Assembly: GCA_017517665.1 (NCBI GenBank)
Contig: JAFWYP010000011.1
Span: forward strand, 1 to 59,999
Direction: 5' to 3'
Length of the DNA: 59,999 nt
DNA from: Clostridia bacterium
Lineage (GTDB): Bacteria; Bacillota; Clostridia; Oscillospirales; Acutalibacteraceae
Shown: piece by piece, positions 45,232-54,790 of the stretch
Numbering within the stretch: position 1 is the first letter of the stretch
Layout: the number at the start of each line of letters is the position of its first letter
The notes under the pieces: generated by a model
Told to the model about the DNA's origin: nothing
Database searches by the model: none
What the model saw: only the letters and a program-made list of their open reading frames with translations
Position numbers and translations under genes: made by a program

Positions 45232-45296
45232 TTTCTGTTGCATTCCGTTGTTAACTGTGTTAAATTATAGATATAACGCAGGAAAGGGGAATCGGC

Positions 45297-46331
45297 ATGA
45301 AAAGAGTATTGTCCGTAATTCTCGCAATTCTTTTGGCTGCTTCGTGTTCAGGTTTTTCATACGCATCGGAGGAATACCCCGTGAAACGAGAAAATGTCAA
45401 CGTAAGAGACCCTTATATTCTTGTTCACGACGGCAAGTATTATATGTACGGAACTTGTCTTGCATACGGCAAGGGTTACGGCTGTTGTGTAAGTGAGGAT
45501 ATGGAGAATTGGTCTGAGAGAATTCAGATTTTCACTCCCGATGATAATTCTGATATGGAAGCGGATTTCTGGGCGCCGGAATGCCATTATTACAACGGAA
45601 GCTTCTATCTTTTTGCAACCTACCGTTCAAAGGCAAGCGGAAAAAGAGGCACGGCAATATTTAAATCGGAATCGCCGACGGGGCAGTTTGAATTATGGAG
45701 TGACGGACACATAACCCCGAAAGAAATCGACTGCATTGACGGCACGTTGTATATCGACAAAAACGGTCAGCCGTGGATGGTTTACGTAAATGAATGGACG
45801 TCAAGCCCCGACGAGGTCGGTGAAATGGCGGCGGCGAAGCTGAGTGAAGATTTCAAGACATTTATCAGCGAACCGATAATGCTTTTCAGAGCAAGAAAAC
45901 ATATCTGGACAACGGGGAGTGTTACCGATGGTCCTGCATTTTACCGCACGGAAAACGGAAGGCTCATTATGCTGTGGTCCAATCTTTCAAAGTCAGGCGG
46001 TTATGCAGTCGGAATGGCGGTTTCCGATAACGGAGAGATTGACGGCAACTGGATTCATTATCCCGAAGCGTTTTATGAAAAAGGTGATGCGTTTGAACTT
46101 GACGGCGGTCATCCGATGCTGTTTTATACACTTGACGGGAAGCTTATGCTGTCGATTCATTCGCCCAACGAAAGAACGGGAGAGTTATTTGAAACGGTAA
46201 AATTCCTTGAGCTTGAGGATACGGGAAATATGCTGAGAATCAAGGATAAATACACCTTTGGCGATGCCTTTTACAGAGCGTTTTTTGAATTTTATTACAG
46301 TATAATATCTGTTTGGTGTAAATTTTTCTAA
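45297..46331 (+). CDS. Secreted GH43-family glycoside hydrolase
   Basis: The 344-residue protein has a signal peptide (cleavage near SYAS/EE; a lipobox-like LAASC is also present, so lipidation is possible). The five-bladed propeller signature is recognisable: VRDPYIL with the catalytic-base aspartate, ADFWAPE, and an aspartate in EIDCIDGTLY. A TDGPAFYR motif stands where many GH43 enzymes have an EGP acid; GH43-like groups with TDGP are familiar to me, so this may be subfamily-specific rather than a defect. GH43 enzymes act on arabinan, xylan or related glycans. It is followed 12 bases later by an aldose epimerase-like gene. Confidence 0.85.
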   Translation: MKRVLSVILAILLAASCSGFSYASEEYPVKRENVNVRDPYILVHDGKYYMYGTCLAYGKGYGCCVSEDMENWSERIQIFTPDDNSDMEADFWAPECHYYNGSFYLFATYRSKASGKRGTAIFKSESPTGQFELWSDGHITPKEIDCIDGTLYIDKNGQPWMVYVNEWTSSPDEVGEMAAAKLSEDFKTFISEPIMLFRARKHIWTTGSVTDGPAFYRTENGRLIMLWSNLSKSGGYAVGMAVSDNGEIDGNWIHYPEAFYEKGDAFELDGGHPMLFYTLDGKLMLSIHSPNERTGELFETVKFLELEDTGNMLRIKDKYTFGDAFYRAFFEFYYSIISVWCKFF

Positions 46332-46342
46332 GGAGTGTTTTT

Positions 46343-47185
46343 ATGTTTTACAAAATTGAGAACAAATTTCTGATATGCGAAATTGATGATATGGGCGCAC
46401 AGCTTCATTCGCTGATATCAAAAGAAAACGGAAAGGAATATATCTGGCAGGGCAATCCTGATGTATGGTACGGTCAGGCACCTGTTTTGTTCCCCGTTAT
46501 CGGTCAGCTTATCAACGATAAATATTTTTACAACGGCGTTGAATACACAATGCCCAAACACGGTCTTGCAAGAAAGCTTCTTTTCAAGGTAAAGGAATGC
46601 GAGGGTGCAAAGGTGGTTTTCAGCCTTGAAAGCGATGAAAATACCCTTAAGTCATATCCCTTTGATTTTGAATATCTTGTAACATTCGAGCTTAAAGAAA
46701 AGTCGCTTGTAAATACAATGACCGTTATCAATAAAACAAAGGGCGAGATGTATTTCTCCGTAGGTGCACATCCCGGTTTCAACTGCAATGTGGGCGATGT
46801 TATTGAATTTGAACAGACCGAAACCCTTGCAACCGAGAGAATTGACAAAGAAAATCTTATCATTCCCGAAAAATTTCCGTTCATGGAAAATGAAAAGAGC
46901 TTTGTTATCACCAAAGAAATCTTTGAACCCGATGCACTTATTCTTTCCGATATAAAATCCGAAAAGCTCCGAATCAAGGGCGAAAATGAGATTGAATTCA
47001 CCTTTGGCAAATGTCCCTTCCTCGGTATCTGGGCAAAGCCGGGTGCGCCTTATGTCTGCATTGAGCCCTGGTACGGTGTCAATGACGGCAGAGATGTTAA
47101 GAGTGATATTTCCGAAAAGAGGGGAATTGAACGCCTTGGCGAGGGCGAAACCTTTGAGTTTTCATGGACTGCTGAAATTATCTGA
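46343..47185 (+). CDS. Aldose 1-epimerase-like protein (LacX/YihR type)
   Basis: The 280-residue beta-sandwich protein of the galactose-mutarotase superfamily has the conserved histidines in PKHGLAR and GAHPGF, and a catalytic-type glutamate in CIEPWYG. Such enzymes interconvert sugar anomers in the cytoplasm. No signal peptide is present. AAGGAG is well placed. Its position between GH43 and the esterase-like gene suggests a small carbohydrate-use unit. Confidence 0.9.
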   Translation: MFYKIENKFLICEIDDMGAQLHSLISKENGKEYIWQGNPDVWYGQAPVLFPVIGQLINDKYFYNGVEYTMPKHGLARKLLFKVKECEGAKVVFSLESDENTLKSYPFDFEYLVTFELKEKSLVNTMTVINKTKGEMYFSVGAHPGFNCNVGDVIEFEQTETLATERIDKENLIIPEKFPFMENEKSFVITKEIFEPDALILSDIKSEKLRIKGENEIEFTFGKCPFLGIWAKPGAPYVCIEPWYGVNDGRDVKSDISEKRGIERLGEGETFEFSWTAEII

Positions 47186-47200
47186 AAAGGATAGATTGTT

Positions 47201-49428
47201 ATGTATAAAAAACTTGTTGCAATCTTACTTGTGTTATGTATGATTATGGCATTTGTACCTTCTGCTTTTGCCGACGGAACAACCGCAAAACTTTACACAT
47301 TCTTCGGTGACGGTATGCTTTTTAAACAGAACGAAGAAGCTGTTATAACGGGTACTGCCGAAGCGGGAAGCAAAATAACTGCAGAGCTTTACAATGCCGA
47401 AAATGCTCTTGTTGCAAGCGGTGAAACGGATGCACTGCATGACGGCACTTTTGCGGTTTCGTTCATGTCACCTGCAGGCGGTTATGACGAATACACCGTT
47501 GTGCTGAAATGCAATAATGCAGAGTTTGAAAAGCTTGAAAATATTGTTTTCGGCGAGCTGTGGATAGCTAACGGTCAGAGCAATATGCAGTATCCTCTTG
47601 CTCAGGCAAAGAGAGGCAGAGAAATGTTTGCAAGGCAGGAAAAGCTGAGCGAATGGCTCCGTGTTCTGCTTGTACCTGCAATTCCCGAATATAAAGGCTC
47701 AACAGAACTTGCACCTGCAGACCCGCAGAAGGATATTCCGGGTGCACAATGGGTAACGGGTGAAAATCTCGCTGTTTATTCCATGAGCGCCGTTGCATAT
47801 TTCTTTGCGGAAGAACTGCTCGAGGAGCTTGATATGCCCGTTGGTGTTCTCAACGTTTCCCTGGGCGGTACTTCCATTGCTTCATGGATTTCAAGAGGGG
47901 CGATTGACGGAGATACTCAGGTTAAGAATGATTTTGTTTCAAGCGGAGACTATATTGAGAAATCCGACTGGGATGAAAAAAATTACAACATCTCTGTGGA
48001 TATGACAATCAACTATAATCTCAAAATGGAAGCTCTTAAGAATTTCAGAGTTTCGGGCATGATTTGGTATCAGGGAGAATCGGATATAATGATGGGGTGG
48101 AGTGGTGAAAGATATGCAAGAGCCTTTGACCTCATGCAGCGTTCATACACAGAGCTTTATGAGTATAAAGACGGGCTTATGCCGATAATTTATACCCAGC
48201 TTGCACCTTATTATTATTCGGATGAGGGCTATAACCTCACCGATATGAATATTGCATTCACCGATATTCAGAAGCAAAGGCCCGAATCAAGAGCTGTGTT
48301 TCTGTTAATGATATTCCCGTAACCTTTATTCCCGAGGCAGGTCTTATTCATCCCGAAAGCAAAGAAGAAATTTCGGACAGAATGGCTTATGCCGCAATGG
48401 GTCTTGTTTACGGAGAATATGAAACATATACCGCACCAACCTTGAAAAATGCCGAAATCAAAGAAGGCAGTATTTACGTTTCGTTCAATAACATCGGTAA
48501 CGGTGTAAAATCAAAAGGTGATACCGTTTACGGATTTGCTCTTTGCGGAAAAGACGGCGTATATGTTCAGGCAAATGCCGAGATAATTGCAGAAAACTCC
48601 GTGAGAATATGGAGCGAAAATGTTGCAGAACCTTGTTCGGCAAGCTATGCTTATTGTGTCAGCAATCAGCGCGCAAATCTTTATGCGACCGATGAAAACG
48701 GTTTTGCAATGCCCGTAAGCCCCTTTGTTACGGATAAGAATTATAATACTCATTTTTATAAGGATAAAATCTGGGTTGACTGCGAGGATGAGTTTATCTG
48801 GCATACCGAAACCGATGCACTTTCAAATTTCTATTCCTCATGGACAGGTGAAAATGTTGTTCTTTCCGCTGCGGAAAATGATGCCTTTAGCGGTACAAAG
48901 GGCATGAACATAAAAGCAACAGATAAGAGCTTTTCGGTAAGTCCCATAGTGACATATCAGGACGGTAATAATGTTGAGCCGTTCTTTGATACGGATACCG
49001 ACTATTCCGATTACTCCGAAATGAGTTTTTATGTGAAAAACAACGGCGAAAACGAAGCTGTTTTTGAAGGAGTTAAATTCACAAAGGATTCCGTTTTTTG
49101 GTATACAGCTTTTTCGGGTGAGGTTATTCCTGCAGACGGTGCATGGCACAAGATAACCGTTAATCTCAACCGGGTTCATCTTTTCGGCAACGAGTGCGGC
49201 TTCGGTTACACAAATGAAAGACTTGATAATGTTGTGAATATTGAGTTTATGTTTACTTCGTTGTCAGATAATTCGGATATCGGATTTGACTGTGTCCGTT
49301 TCACTCCGTCAACGGAAAAGGTAAGTGCAGGCTTTGATGCGGATGTTGCCGATGCGGATAATGCATTTGAATTTGTTTCTGCTCTTTTTGTCAGATTTAT
49401 AGGTTTGTTTGCAAATTTATTCAGTTAA
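47201..49428 (+). pseudogene. Secreted sialate O-acetylesterase-like SGNH hydrolase, interrupted by a frameshift
   Basis: The first frame (47201-48322) has a signal peptide, a beta domain and the SGNH active-site serine in GQSNM (S127), plus the WYQGESD block. It shifts at about 48296-48304 (gtgtttctg). From about 48301 the next frame continues the family sequence without a gap: an IPEAGLIHPESK segment with the catalytic histidine, then, from about 48420, two beta-sandwich-like C-terminal domains ending near a short hydrophobic tail at 49428. One missing T in a T-run would restore a single protein of about 742 residues. As read, serine and histidine are on different frames, so the product would be inactive unless the shift is a sequencing error or programmed. 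Confidence 0.88.
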
Positions 49429-49431
49429 TAA

Positions 49432-49466
49432 GAAAGAGGTTGTTTCGTTTGTGAAACAACCTCTTT
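49432..49466. terminator. Long hairpin between the esterase-like gene and metH
   Basis: A 14-bp arm AAAGAGGTTGTTTC pairs with GAAACAACCTCTTT around a short loop. It separates two convergent genes. T-runs are only moderate on either side, but the stem is long and stable. Confidence 0.85.
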
Positions 49467-49470
49467 GCTG

Positions 49471-51816
49471 TTATAATAATTTTTCTGCAAATCTTACTGC
49501 CGACATGGCATCCGTGCCGTAGCTGTCCGCACCAATCATGGCGGCATATTCCTCCGTCATAACCGCACCGCCGACCATGACTTTACAATCGGGTGCTTCT
49601 TTATGAAGAAGCTTGATCGTTTCCTCCATTGCGGGAACGGTTGTTGTCATCAGTGCACTCAAACCGACAAGCTTAGCACCGCTTGATTTGACTGTGTCAA
49701 CGATTTTTTCGGGAGAAACGTCTTTTCCGAGGTCAATGATCTCATAGCCGTAGTTTTCGAGAAGAACCCTGACTATATTTTTGCCGATATCGTGGATATC
49801 GCCTTTTACGGTTGCGATAACAACCTTTCCTTTTTTGTTTTCGCCCGAGGGGATAGCGGTTTTTATTGCTTCAAAGGCTTCTTTTGCCGCCTGCGCACTC
49901 ATAAGGAGCTGGGGCAGATAAACTTTCTTTTCTTCAAAGCCCTTGCCCACCGTATTGAGTGCGGGAATAATTATTGAGTTAATAATTTCCATGGGCGGAG
50001 TTGTTTTGATAAGCTCTGTCGCAACTGCGCCTGCCTGCTCCTTCAGACCGCTGATGATACATCCGTCAAGACTTGTCGGGGATTTGGTTTCAGTCTTTTT
50101 CTCCGAAGGCTCAAGTGACTGTGCAAATTCAATATAATCCGTGCAGTTTTCATCTTTGCCCGTAAGTGCATTGAAGCAATGCCATGCTTTCATCATTTCG
50201 GTTGAAAACGGATTGATGATAGCGCAGTCAAGTCCGTTGTGCATCGCCATTGTGTAAAAAACAGCGTTGACATCTGCTCTTGACGGCAGACCGAACGAAA
50301 TATTTGAAACACCGAGGCTTGTTTTTATGCCCATGCCGTGAAGATTCTTGACCGCTTCAAGAGTAACGATTGCACTTTTTGAATCGCTTGAAACCGCCAT
50401 GGCAAGGGGGTCAACAATAATATCGTTTTTGCCTATGCCGTATTCCGAGGCACGGGCAATTATTTTTTTCGCAATCTCAACTCTTCCCTCTGCGGTTTCG
50501 GGAATGCCGTTTTCGTCAAGAGTGACCGCAATAACAGCACCGCCGTATTTTTTTACAAGCGGAAATACAGCTTTCATGCTTTCTTCTTTGCCGCTTACGG
50601 AATTCATGAGAGCCTTGCCGTTATAAATGCGGAGTGCTTTTTCCATTGCAACGGGGTCAACCGTATCAATCTGCAAGGGAAGGTCGATAACACTCTGCAA
50701 AGCGCGGATAACGGTTACCATCATTTCCGCTTCGTCAATTTCGGGCAGACCTACGTTGACATCAAGAATTGAAACGCCTTTTTTGTTCTGTGCAATACCT
50801 TCATTGAGGATATAATTTATATCGTTTTCACGGAGAGCTTCCTTGAAACGCTTTTTGCCCGTGGGATTGATTCTTTCGCCGATGATAACGGGTTTATTTC
50901 CGATTTCAACCGCATGAGTGTATGATGAAACAACGGTCAGATTTTTCTTTTCAGGGAGCTTGAAGGGCAGTTTTTTTGTTTTCTCAACTGTTTTTCTGAT
51001 GTGTTCGGGAGTTGTGCCGCAGCATCCGCCGATTATTGTTGCACCTGACTTTACAATTTCGCACATAATATCCGAAAATTCCTCTGCATCAATATCATAA
51101 ACGGTTTTGCCGTTTTCACTTCGGGGCAGACCTGCATTGGGATTTACTATAATGGGAGTGCTCGAATGCTTTGTAAATTCGGGAACGATATCAAGCATCT
51201 GCTTCGGACCGAGTGAACAGTTCATGCCTATGGCATCTGCGCCGAGACCCTCAAGCATTGCAATCATTGCGGCAGGATTTGCTCCCGTCATCAGCTTCTT
51301 TGTTTCGTCATAAACGCAGGTGACGAAAACGGGGAGATTGCAGCTTTCTTTTGCAGCAAGAACAGCCGCTTTTGCTTCAAGACTGTCGTTCATTGTTTCA
51401 ATCAGAACAAGGTCTGCGCCTGCACCTGCACCGATTTTTATGCTTTCGGAGAAAACCTCAACCGCAGTTTCAAACGGCAGGTCTCCGAGAGGCTCAAGCA
51501 TCTTTCCGAGAGGACCGATATCGAGAGCAACATATGCATCATAGCCTTCGCAGGCTTTTTTGGCGTTGTTTATTGCTGCGGTTATGATTTCTTCAAGGTT
51601 ATCAAATTTGAAACGGTTTGCACCGAATGTGCAGGAAGTTATTATATCTGCACCTGCTTCAAGATAAAGACGGTGCATTTCAATAATCTTATCGGGCTTT
51701 GTGATATTCCAGCTTTCGGGATATTCGCCTGCCTCAAGACCCCATGACTGAAGAAGCGTGCCTGCACCTCCGTCACAGTAAGTTATTCCGTTTCTGATTT
51801 TTTCAAGAATGTTCAT
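49471..51816 (-). CDS. metH: Cobalamin-dependent methionine synthase, three-domain form
   Basis: The 781-residue protein contains the homocysteine domain with zinc cysteines C200 (MNCSLGP), C265 and C266 (GGCCGTTP), a pterin-binding domain (about 305-560) and the cobalamin-binding module with the DIHDIGKN motif (lower axial ligand H675). It transfers a methyl group from methyltetrahydrofolate to homocysteine. The C-terminal reactivation domain of E. coli MetH is absent; the next gene upstream supplies it as a separate protein. It is the last gene of the gtrA-metF-activation-metH run. Confidence 0.97.
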   Translation of the reverse strand: MNILEKIRNGITYCDGGAGTLLQSWGLEAGEYPESWNITKPDKIIEMHRLYLEAGADIITSCTFGANRFKFDNLEEIITAAINNAKKACEGYDAYVALDIGPLGKMLEPLGDLPFETAVEVFSESIKIGAGAGADLVLIETMNDSLEAKAAVLAAKESCNLPVFVTCVYDETKKLMTGANPAAMIAMLEGLGADAIGMNCSLGPKQMLDIVPEFTKHSSTPIIVNPNAGLPRSENGKTVYDIDAEEFSDIMCEIVKSGATIIGGCCGTTPEHIRKTVEKTKKLPFKLPEKKNLTVVSSYTHAVEIGNKPVIIGERINPTGKKRFKEALRENDINYILNEGIAQNKKGVSILDVNVGLPEIDEAEMMVTVIRALQSVIDLPLQIDTVDPVAMEKALRIYNGKALMNSVSGKEESMKAVFPLVKKYGGAVIAVTLDENGIPETAEGRVEIAKKIIARASEYGIGKNDIIVDPLAMAVSSDSKSAIVTLEAVKNLHGMGIKTSLGVSNISFGLPSRADVNAVFYTMAMHNGLDCAIINPFSTEMMKAWHCFNALTGKDENCTDYIEFAQSLEPSEKKTETKSPTSLDGCIISGLKEQAGAVATELIKTTPPMEIINSIIIPALNTVGKGFEEKKVYLPQLLMSAQAAKEAFEAIKTAIPSGENKKGKVVIATVKGDIHDIGKNIVRVLLENYGYEIIDLGKDVSPEKIVDTVKSSGAKLVGLSALMTTTVPAMEETIKLLHKEAPDCKVMVGGAVMTEEYAAMIGADSYGTDAMSAVRFAEKLL

Positions 51817-51820
51817 AATA

Positions 51821-52471
51821 TCACCTATAAGGGCAGTTTTCGGATTTGCAGGTCATACAGCCGCTGCCCTTGCATTTATTCTTTTCTTTGCCGATACCGA
51901 TTATCGCAGTAACGGATTTTTTGGGTATCATCATAAGACTTTCGGTAAGACTTAATCCTATATTTTTGTTTGCACACAGAAACTCAACAATTTTTATTTG
52001 GCAGTCAATGCACAAATCTCCGTAACCCGGACTGAATCTCGGGCGAAGAAAATCAGGGTTATCCGAGAGTGACAGATTGATTTTGTCGCAGAAAGCTTCA
52101 ATTGCCGCAGAACCCACGCAATCCGTGACGATTCCTTTTATCGGGGAAATAACGGAGTTTTTCTCAATCAGTCTTTGCGAGCTTATCCCCGTTGTTGCCG
52201 CGAGAATGTAAGCCTCATCGCATCCGTCAAGATTTTTGCAAAGCGATTTGCTTTCAACCTGCATGAATCCGAGGTCTGCCGAATCTCCGGTTATTGTGAC
52301 GGGTACTTTCGCAAAGCAAACCCTGTAGTCTGCATTGCTTTCAAATTCCGAAATCGCTTCGTTTATTGTTTTATCTTCAATTCCGTTTGCGGAATAATAG
52401 CCGAGATAAACGGTAACCTCCTTCGGGTCAATTGTTATCTCGGCTGCCGCTGATTTTATTGTTTCAATCAT
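51821..52471 (-). CDS. Stand-alone MetH reactivation-domain protein
   Basis: The 216-residue protein matches the activation region of B12-dependent methionine synthase. The telltale RFSPGYGDLCIDCQ parallels the RFSPGYP motif that binds S-adenosylmethionine in MetH. A cysteine-rich tail (CKGSGCMTCKSENC) is an addition with a metal-ligand look. It presumably remethylates oxidised cob(II)alamin in the shorter MetH encoded immediately downstream. It overlaps metF by 4 bases, so all three are translationally linked. Confidence 0.88.
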   Translation of the reverse strand: MIETIKSAAAEITIDPKEVTVYLGYYSANGIEDKTINEAISEFESNADYRVCFAKVPVTITGDSADLGFMQVESKSLCKNLDGCDEAYILAATTGISSQRLIEKNSVISPIKGIVTDCVGSAAIEAFCDKINLSLSDNPDFLRPRFSPGYGDLCIDCQIKIVEFLCANKNIGLSLTESLMMIPKKSVTAIIGIGKEKNKCKGSGCMTCKSENCPYR

Positions 52472-53328
52472 CCGATTATATCCTTGAGATTTGTCTGTAT
52501 TTTTTCTGCCACGTCGGGTTTGTTCATTGAATAAACATGAACCGCCTTGATGCCGTTTGCATAAAGGTCAACAATCTGCTCGGTTGCATAAGCGATACCT
52601 GCCTGCTTCATTGCGGCGGGATTATTGCCGAAACGGTCAACCATTCTTATGAATTTGCGGGGAAGAATTGTTCCCGAAAGAGAGCAGATTCTTTTTATCT
52701 GCACTGCATTTGTGACAGGCATTATACCGGGAATAACGGGAACTGTTATTCCTGCTTCCCTGATTTTGTAAAGATAGTTGAAGAGTATATGATTATCAAA
52801 AAACATCTGTGTTGTGAGAAATTCGCATCCCGAATCAACCTTCTTCTTCAGATTGAGGATATCCTGCTTTGAATTTTCGCTTTCGGGATGAGTTTCGGGG
52901 TAGCAAGCGCCGCCGATGCAGAATCCGCCGAAGCTCTTTATTTCTTCAACAAGGTCACTTGCGTGAGTAAAATCAAGGCTTTTCTCCGTCATACCCTGAG
53001 GCAGGTCACCTCTGAGTGCAAGGATGTTTTCAACGCCTTTTTCTTTGAAAGAGGTGAGGGTTTCTCTGATTTTGTTTTTGTCGGAACAAACGCAGGTGAG
53101 GTGTGCAATGGGAGTGACACCCGTTTTAACAATGCTTTCGCAAACGTCAAGAGTGTATGAACCCGTTGTGCCGCCTGCACCGTATGTAACGCTCATGAAA
53201 TCAGGGGAGAGCTTTGCAATTTCAAGCGCGGATTTTTTTATGCTTTCGTAAGTTTCGCTCGTTTTGGGAGGAAACACCTCAAACGAAAGCGAAATTCTGT
53301 CGTTCTTGAGTATATCCGAAATTTTCAT
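52468..53328 (-). CDS. metF: 5,10-methylenetetrahydrofolate reductase
   Basis: This 286-residue FAD-dependent TIM-barrel enzyme makes the methyltetrahydrofolate used by MetH. Family features are FEVFPPKT near the N-terminus, the SVTYGAGGTT segment, HLTCVCSDKN and the LRGDLP motif. The gene order metF-activation-metH puts methyl donor, transferase and repair partner in one operon. It begins 9 bases after gtrA. Confidence 0.97.
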   Translation of the reverse strand: MKISDILKNDRISLSFEVFPPKTSETYESIKKSALEIAKLSPDFMSVTYGAGGTTGSYTLDVCESIVKTGVTPIAHLTCVCSDKNKIRETLTSFKEKGVENILALRGDLPQGMTEKSLDFTHASDLVEEIKSFGGFCIGGACYPETHPESENSKQDILNLKKKVDSGCEFLTTQMFFDNHILFNYLYKIREAGITVPVIPGIMPVTNAVQIKRICSLSGTILPRKFIRMVDRFGNNPAAMKQAGIAYATEQIVDLYANGIKAVHVYSMNKPDVAEKIQTNLKDIIG

Positions 53329-53337
53329 GTTTGCACC

Positions 53338-53877
53338 TTATTTCTTTTTGAATATCAGAAGTTTGCTGAAAATATAGTTAAGAATAATAACAATAACGCC
53401 GACAATCAGCTTTGCAACAAGCTCGTTCCATGTGAGGAGAGTTACCATAACAAACATTCCGAGCATTTCCACAACAAGAGAAAAAACTCTCGCACCTACA
53501 AATCCCGTGAATTCTTTACCTGCAACCGACGGCTTCCAGCTTTTTGACTCAAAAACAAAAAGTTTGTTTGTTACAAATGCAAATATAACTCCTGCAATCC
53601 ATGCAATGAGGTTCGCATCAAGATATTCGCTTCCGCCGCTGAACAGCTCAACAATTTTTGAATCCTCGGGAACGATTGTATTGAAAACACCGTTCCAGCC
53701 TATTAAAACGAAAAGCTGCTTTGTCAAATAAAAAACTGCCAGATTAACTATTGTTGTCAGCACGCCGAAAAACACATATGATACTATTTCCTTCGTAAAG
53801 AATTTATCAATCAGTTTGCCGATAAAGCTTTCTTCCTTAAAAAGTTTAAATAAAAGTTCTCTTATTTTTTTTATCAT
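53338..53877 (-). CDS. GtrA-family membrane protein
   Basis: The 179-residue protein has four hydrophobic segments. The GtrA/DPMS-like features FFGVLTTIVNLAVFY and an N-KLFVFESK motif after the second helix, with a second copy (N-IFSKLLIFKK) at the C-terminus, are clear. Family members help move prenyl-linked sugars across the membrane for wall or O-antigen glycosylation. GGAG with 6-base spacing selects ATG 53877 over 53889. It is the promoter-proximal gene of the methionine operon, with no obvious functional link. Confidence 0.85.
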   Translation of the reverse strand: MIKKIRELLFKLFKEESFIGKLIDKFFTKEIVSYVFFGVLTTIVNLAVFYLTKQLFVLIGWNGVFNTIVPEDSKIVELFSGGSEYLDANLIAWIAGVIFAFVTNKLFVFESKSWKPSVAGKEFTGFVGARVFSLVVEMLGMFVMVTLLTWNELVAKLIVGVIVIILNYIFSKLLIFKKK

Positions 53878-53919
53878 TTTTATCTCCAAAGAATAATTAT
53901 TGCCGCAAATAATAAATAT

Positions 53920-53948
53920 ATTTTAAAACAAAACCATAATAAAGTCAA
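53920..53948 (-). promoter_or_regulatory. Predicted promoter of gtrA-metF-metH
   Basis: On the minus strand, TTGACT (53943-53948) and TAAAAT (53920-53925) have a 17-base spacer. The short leader leaves no room for an S-box or cobalamin riboswitch. Confidence 0.65.
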
Positions 53949-53955
53949 TAAATGC

Positions 53956-53983
53956 TTGCATTTTTAATTTGTTATGATAAAAT
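53956..53983 (+). promoter_or_regulatory. Predicted promoter of the DUF1624 gene
   Basis: TTGCAT (53956-53961) and TAAAAT (53978-53983) have a 16-base spacer and lie just upstream of GAGGTG. The promoter diverges from the gtrA one. Confidence 0.5.
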
Positions 53984-53999
53984 AATATGAGGTGAATTT

Positions 54000-54779
54000 A
54001 TGAAAAGCATCTCAAAGGCAAAAAACAGAATACATCTTCTTGATGAAATAAGAGGTTTTGCGGTTTTCTGCATGATATTCTATCATGCGTTTTATATTCT
54101 CGGTTCTTCTTTCGGTATAAACGGTGCAACAAAGCTTTTCAATTTCTTTTTGCCTGTTCAACCGATTTTTGCGGGAATATTCATTTTTATCTGCGGAATT
54201 TCCTGCACGCTTTCAGGGAGCAACCTCAAAAGGGGGCTTATTCTTCTGGGAATTGCCGTCGGAATGACTTTTGTAACAGCGTTTGTCATGCCGAAAATGG
54301 GGTTTGTTGAATGTGAAATTTATTTCGGAATTCTTCACTTTCTTTCGGTTTGTGTTCTGATATATGTGCTGTTATCGAAATTTGTTTCAAAAACTTCTCT
54401 TTTTACGGGAATACTTGTTTGTGCGGTGCTTTATGCGTTCACAAGCGGAATAGGTAAAGGTGTGCTTGAATACGGCAGTCTTTTTTCTTTTAAACTGCCC
54501 GAAAAGCTTTACGAAACAAATTTCCTTGTGCCTCTCGGAATATATAATTCCGACTTTTTCTCGGCGGATTATTTTCCTTTATTCCCCGATATATTCATTT
54601 TTTTTGCAGGCGTTTTTGCAGGAAAACACTTCATTGCAAACGGATATCCCGAATGGTGTTACGAAAACAAACTGTCTTTTTTCTCGTTTCTTGGGAGGAA
54701 TGCACTTGTTATATATATTGCCCATATGCCGCTGATTTTCGGCGTTGCATATGCAATTGATTTGATTATTAATTTATAG
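54000..54779 (+). CDS. DUF1624 (heparan-alpha-glucosaminide acetyltransferase-like) membrane protein
   Basis: The 259-residue protein has about seven hydrophobic segments. The N-terminal LLDEIRGFAVFCMIFYHAFY block with arginine and histidine is typical of DUF1624 and related membrane acyltransferases (HGSNAT, OpgC), and a GxNALVIYIAHMP segment closes the protein. Substrate unknown; it probably transfers an acyl group to a lipid or sugar at the membrane. GAGGTG sits 7 bases upstream. Confidence 0.85.
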   Translation: MKSISKAKNRIHLLDEIRGFAVFCMIFYHAFYILGSSFGINGATKLFNFFLPVQPIFAGIFIFICGISCTLSGSNLKRGLILLGIAVGMTFVTAFVMPKMGFVECEIYFGILHFLSVCVLIYVLLSKFVSKTSLFTGILVCAVLYAFTSGIGKGVLEYGSLFSFKLPEKLYETNFLVPLGIYNSDFFSADYFPLFPDIFIFFAGVFAGKHFIANGYPEWCYENKLSFFSFLGRNALVIYIAHMPLIFGVAYAIDLIINL

Positions 54780-54790
54780 GAGAGATAAAT

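Noticed and set aside
45232-45296. Separate promoter for the GH43 gene
   Set aside because: The 65-base gap is A/T-rich, but no -35/-10 pair with acceptable spacing stands out.
53329-53999. S-box or cobalamin riboswitch ahead of the methionine operon
   Set aside because: Only 9 bases separate gtrA and metF, and the leader before gtrA is short and lacks any conserved aptamer block.
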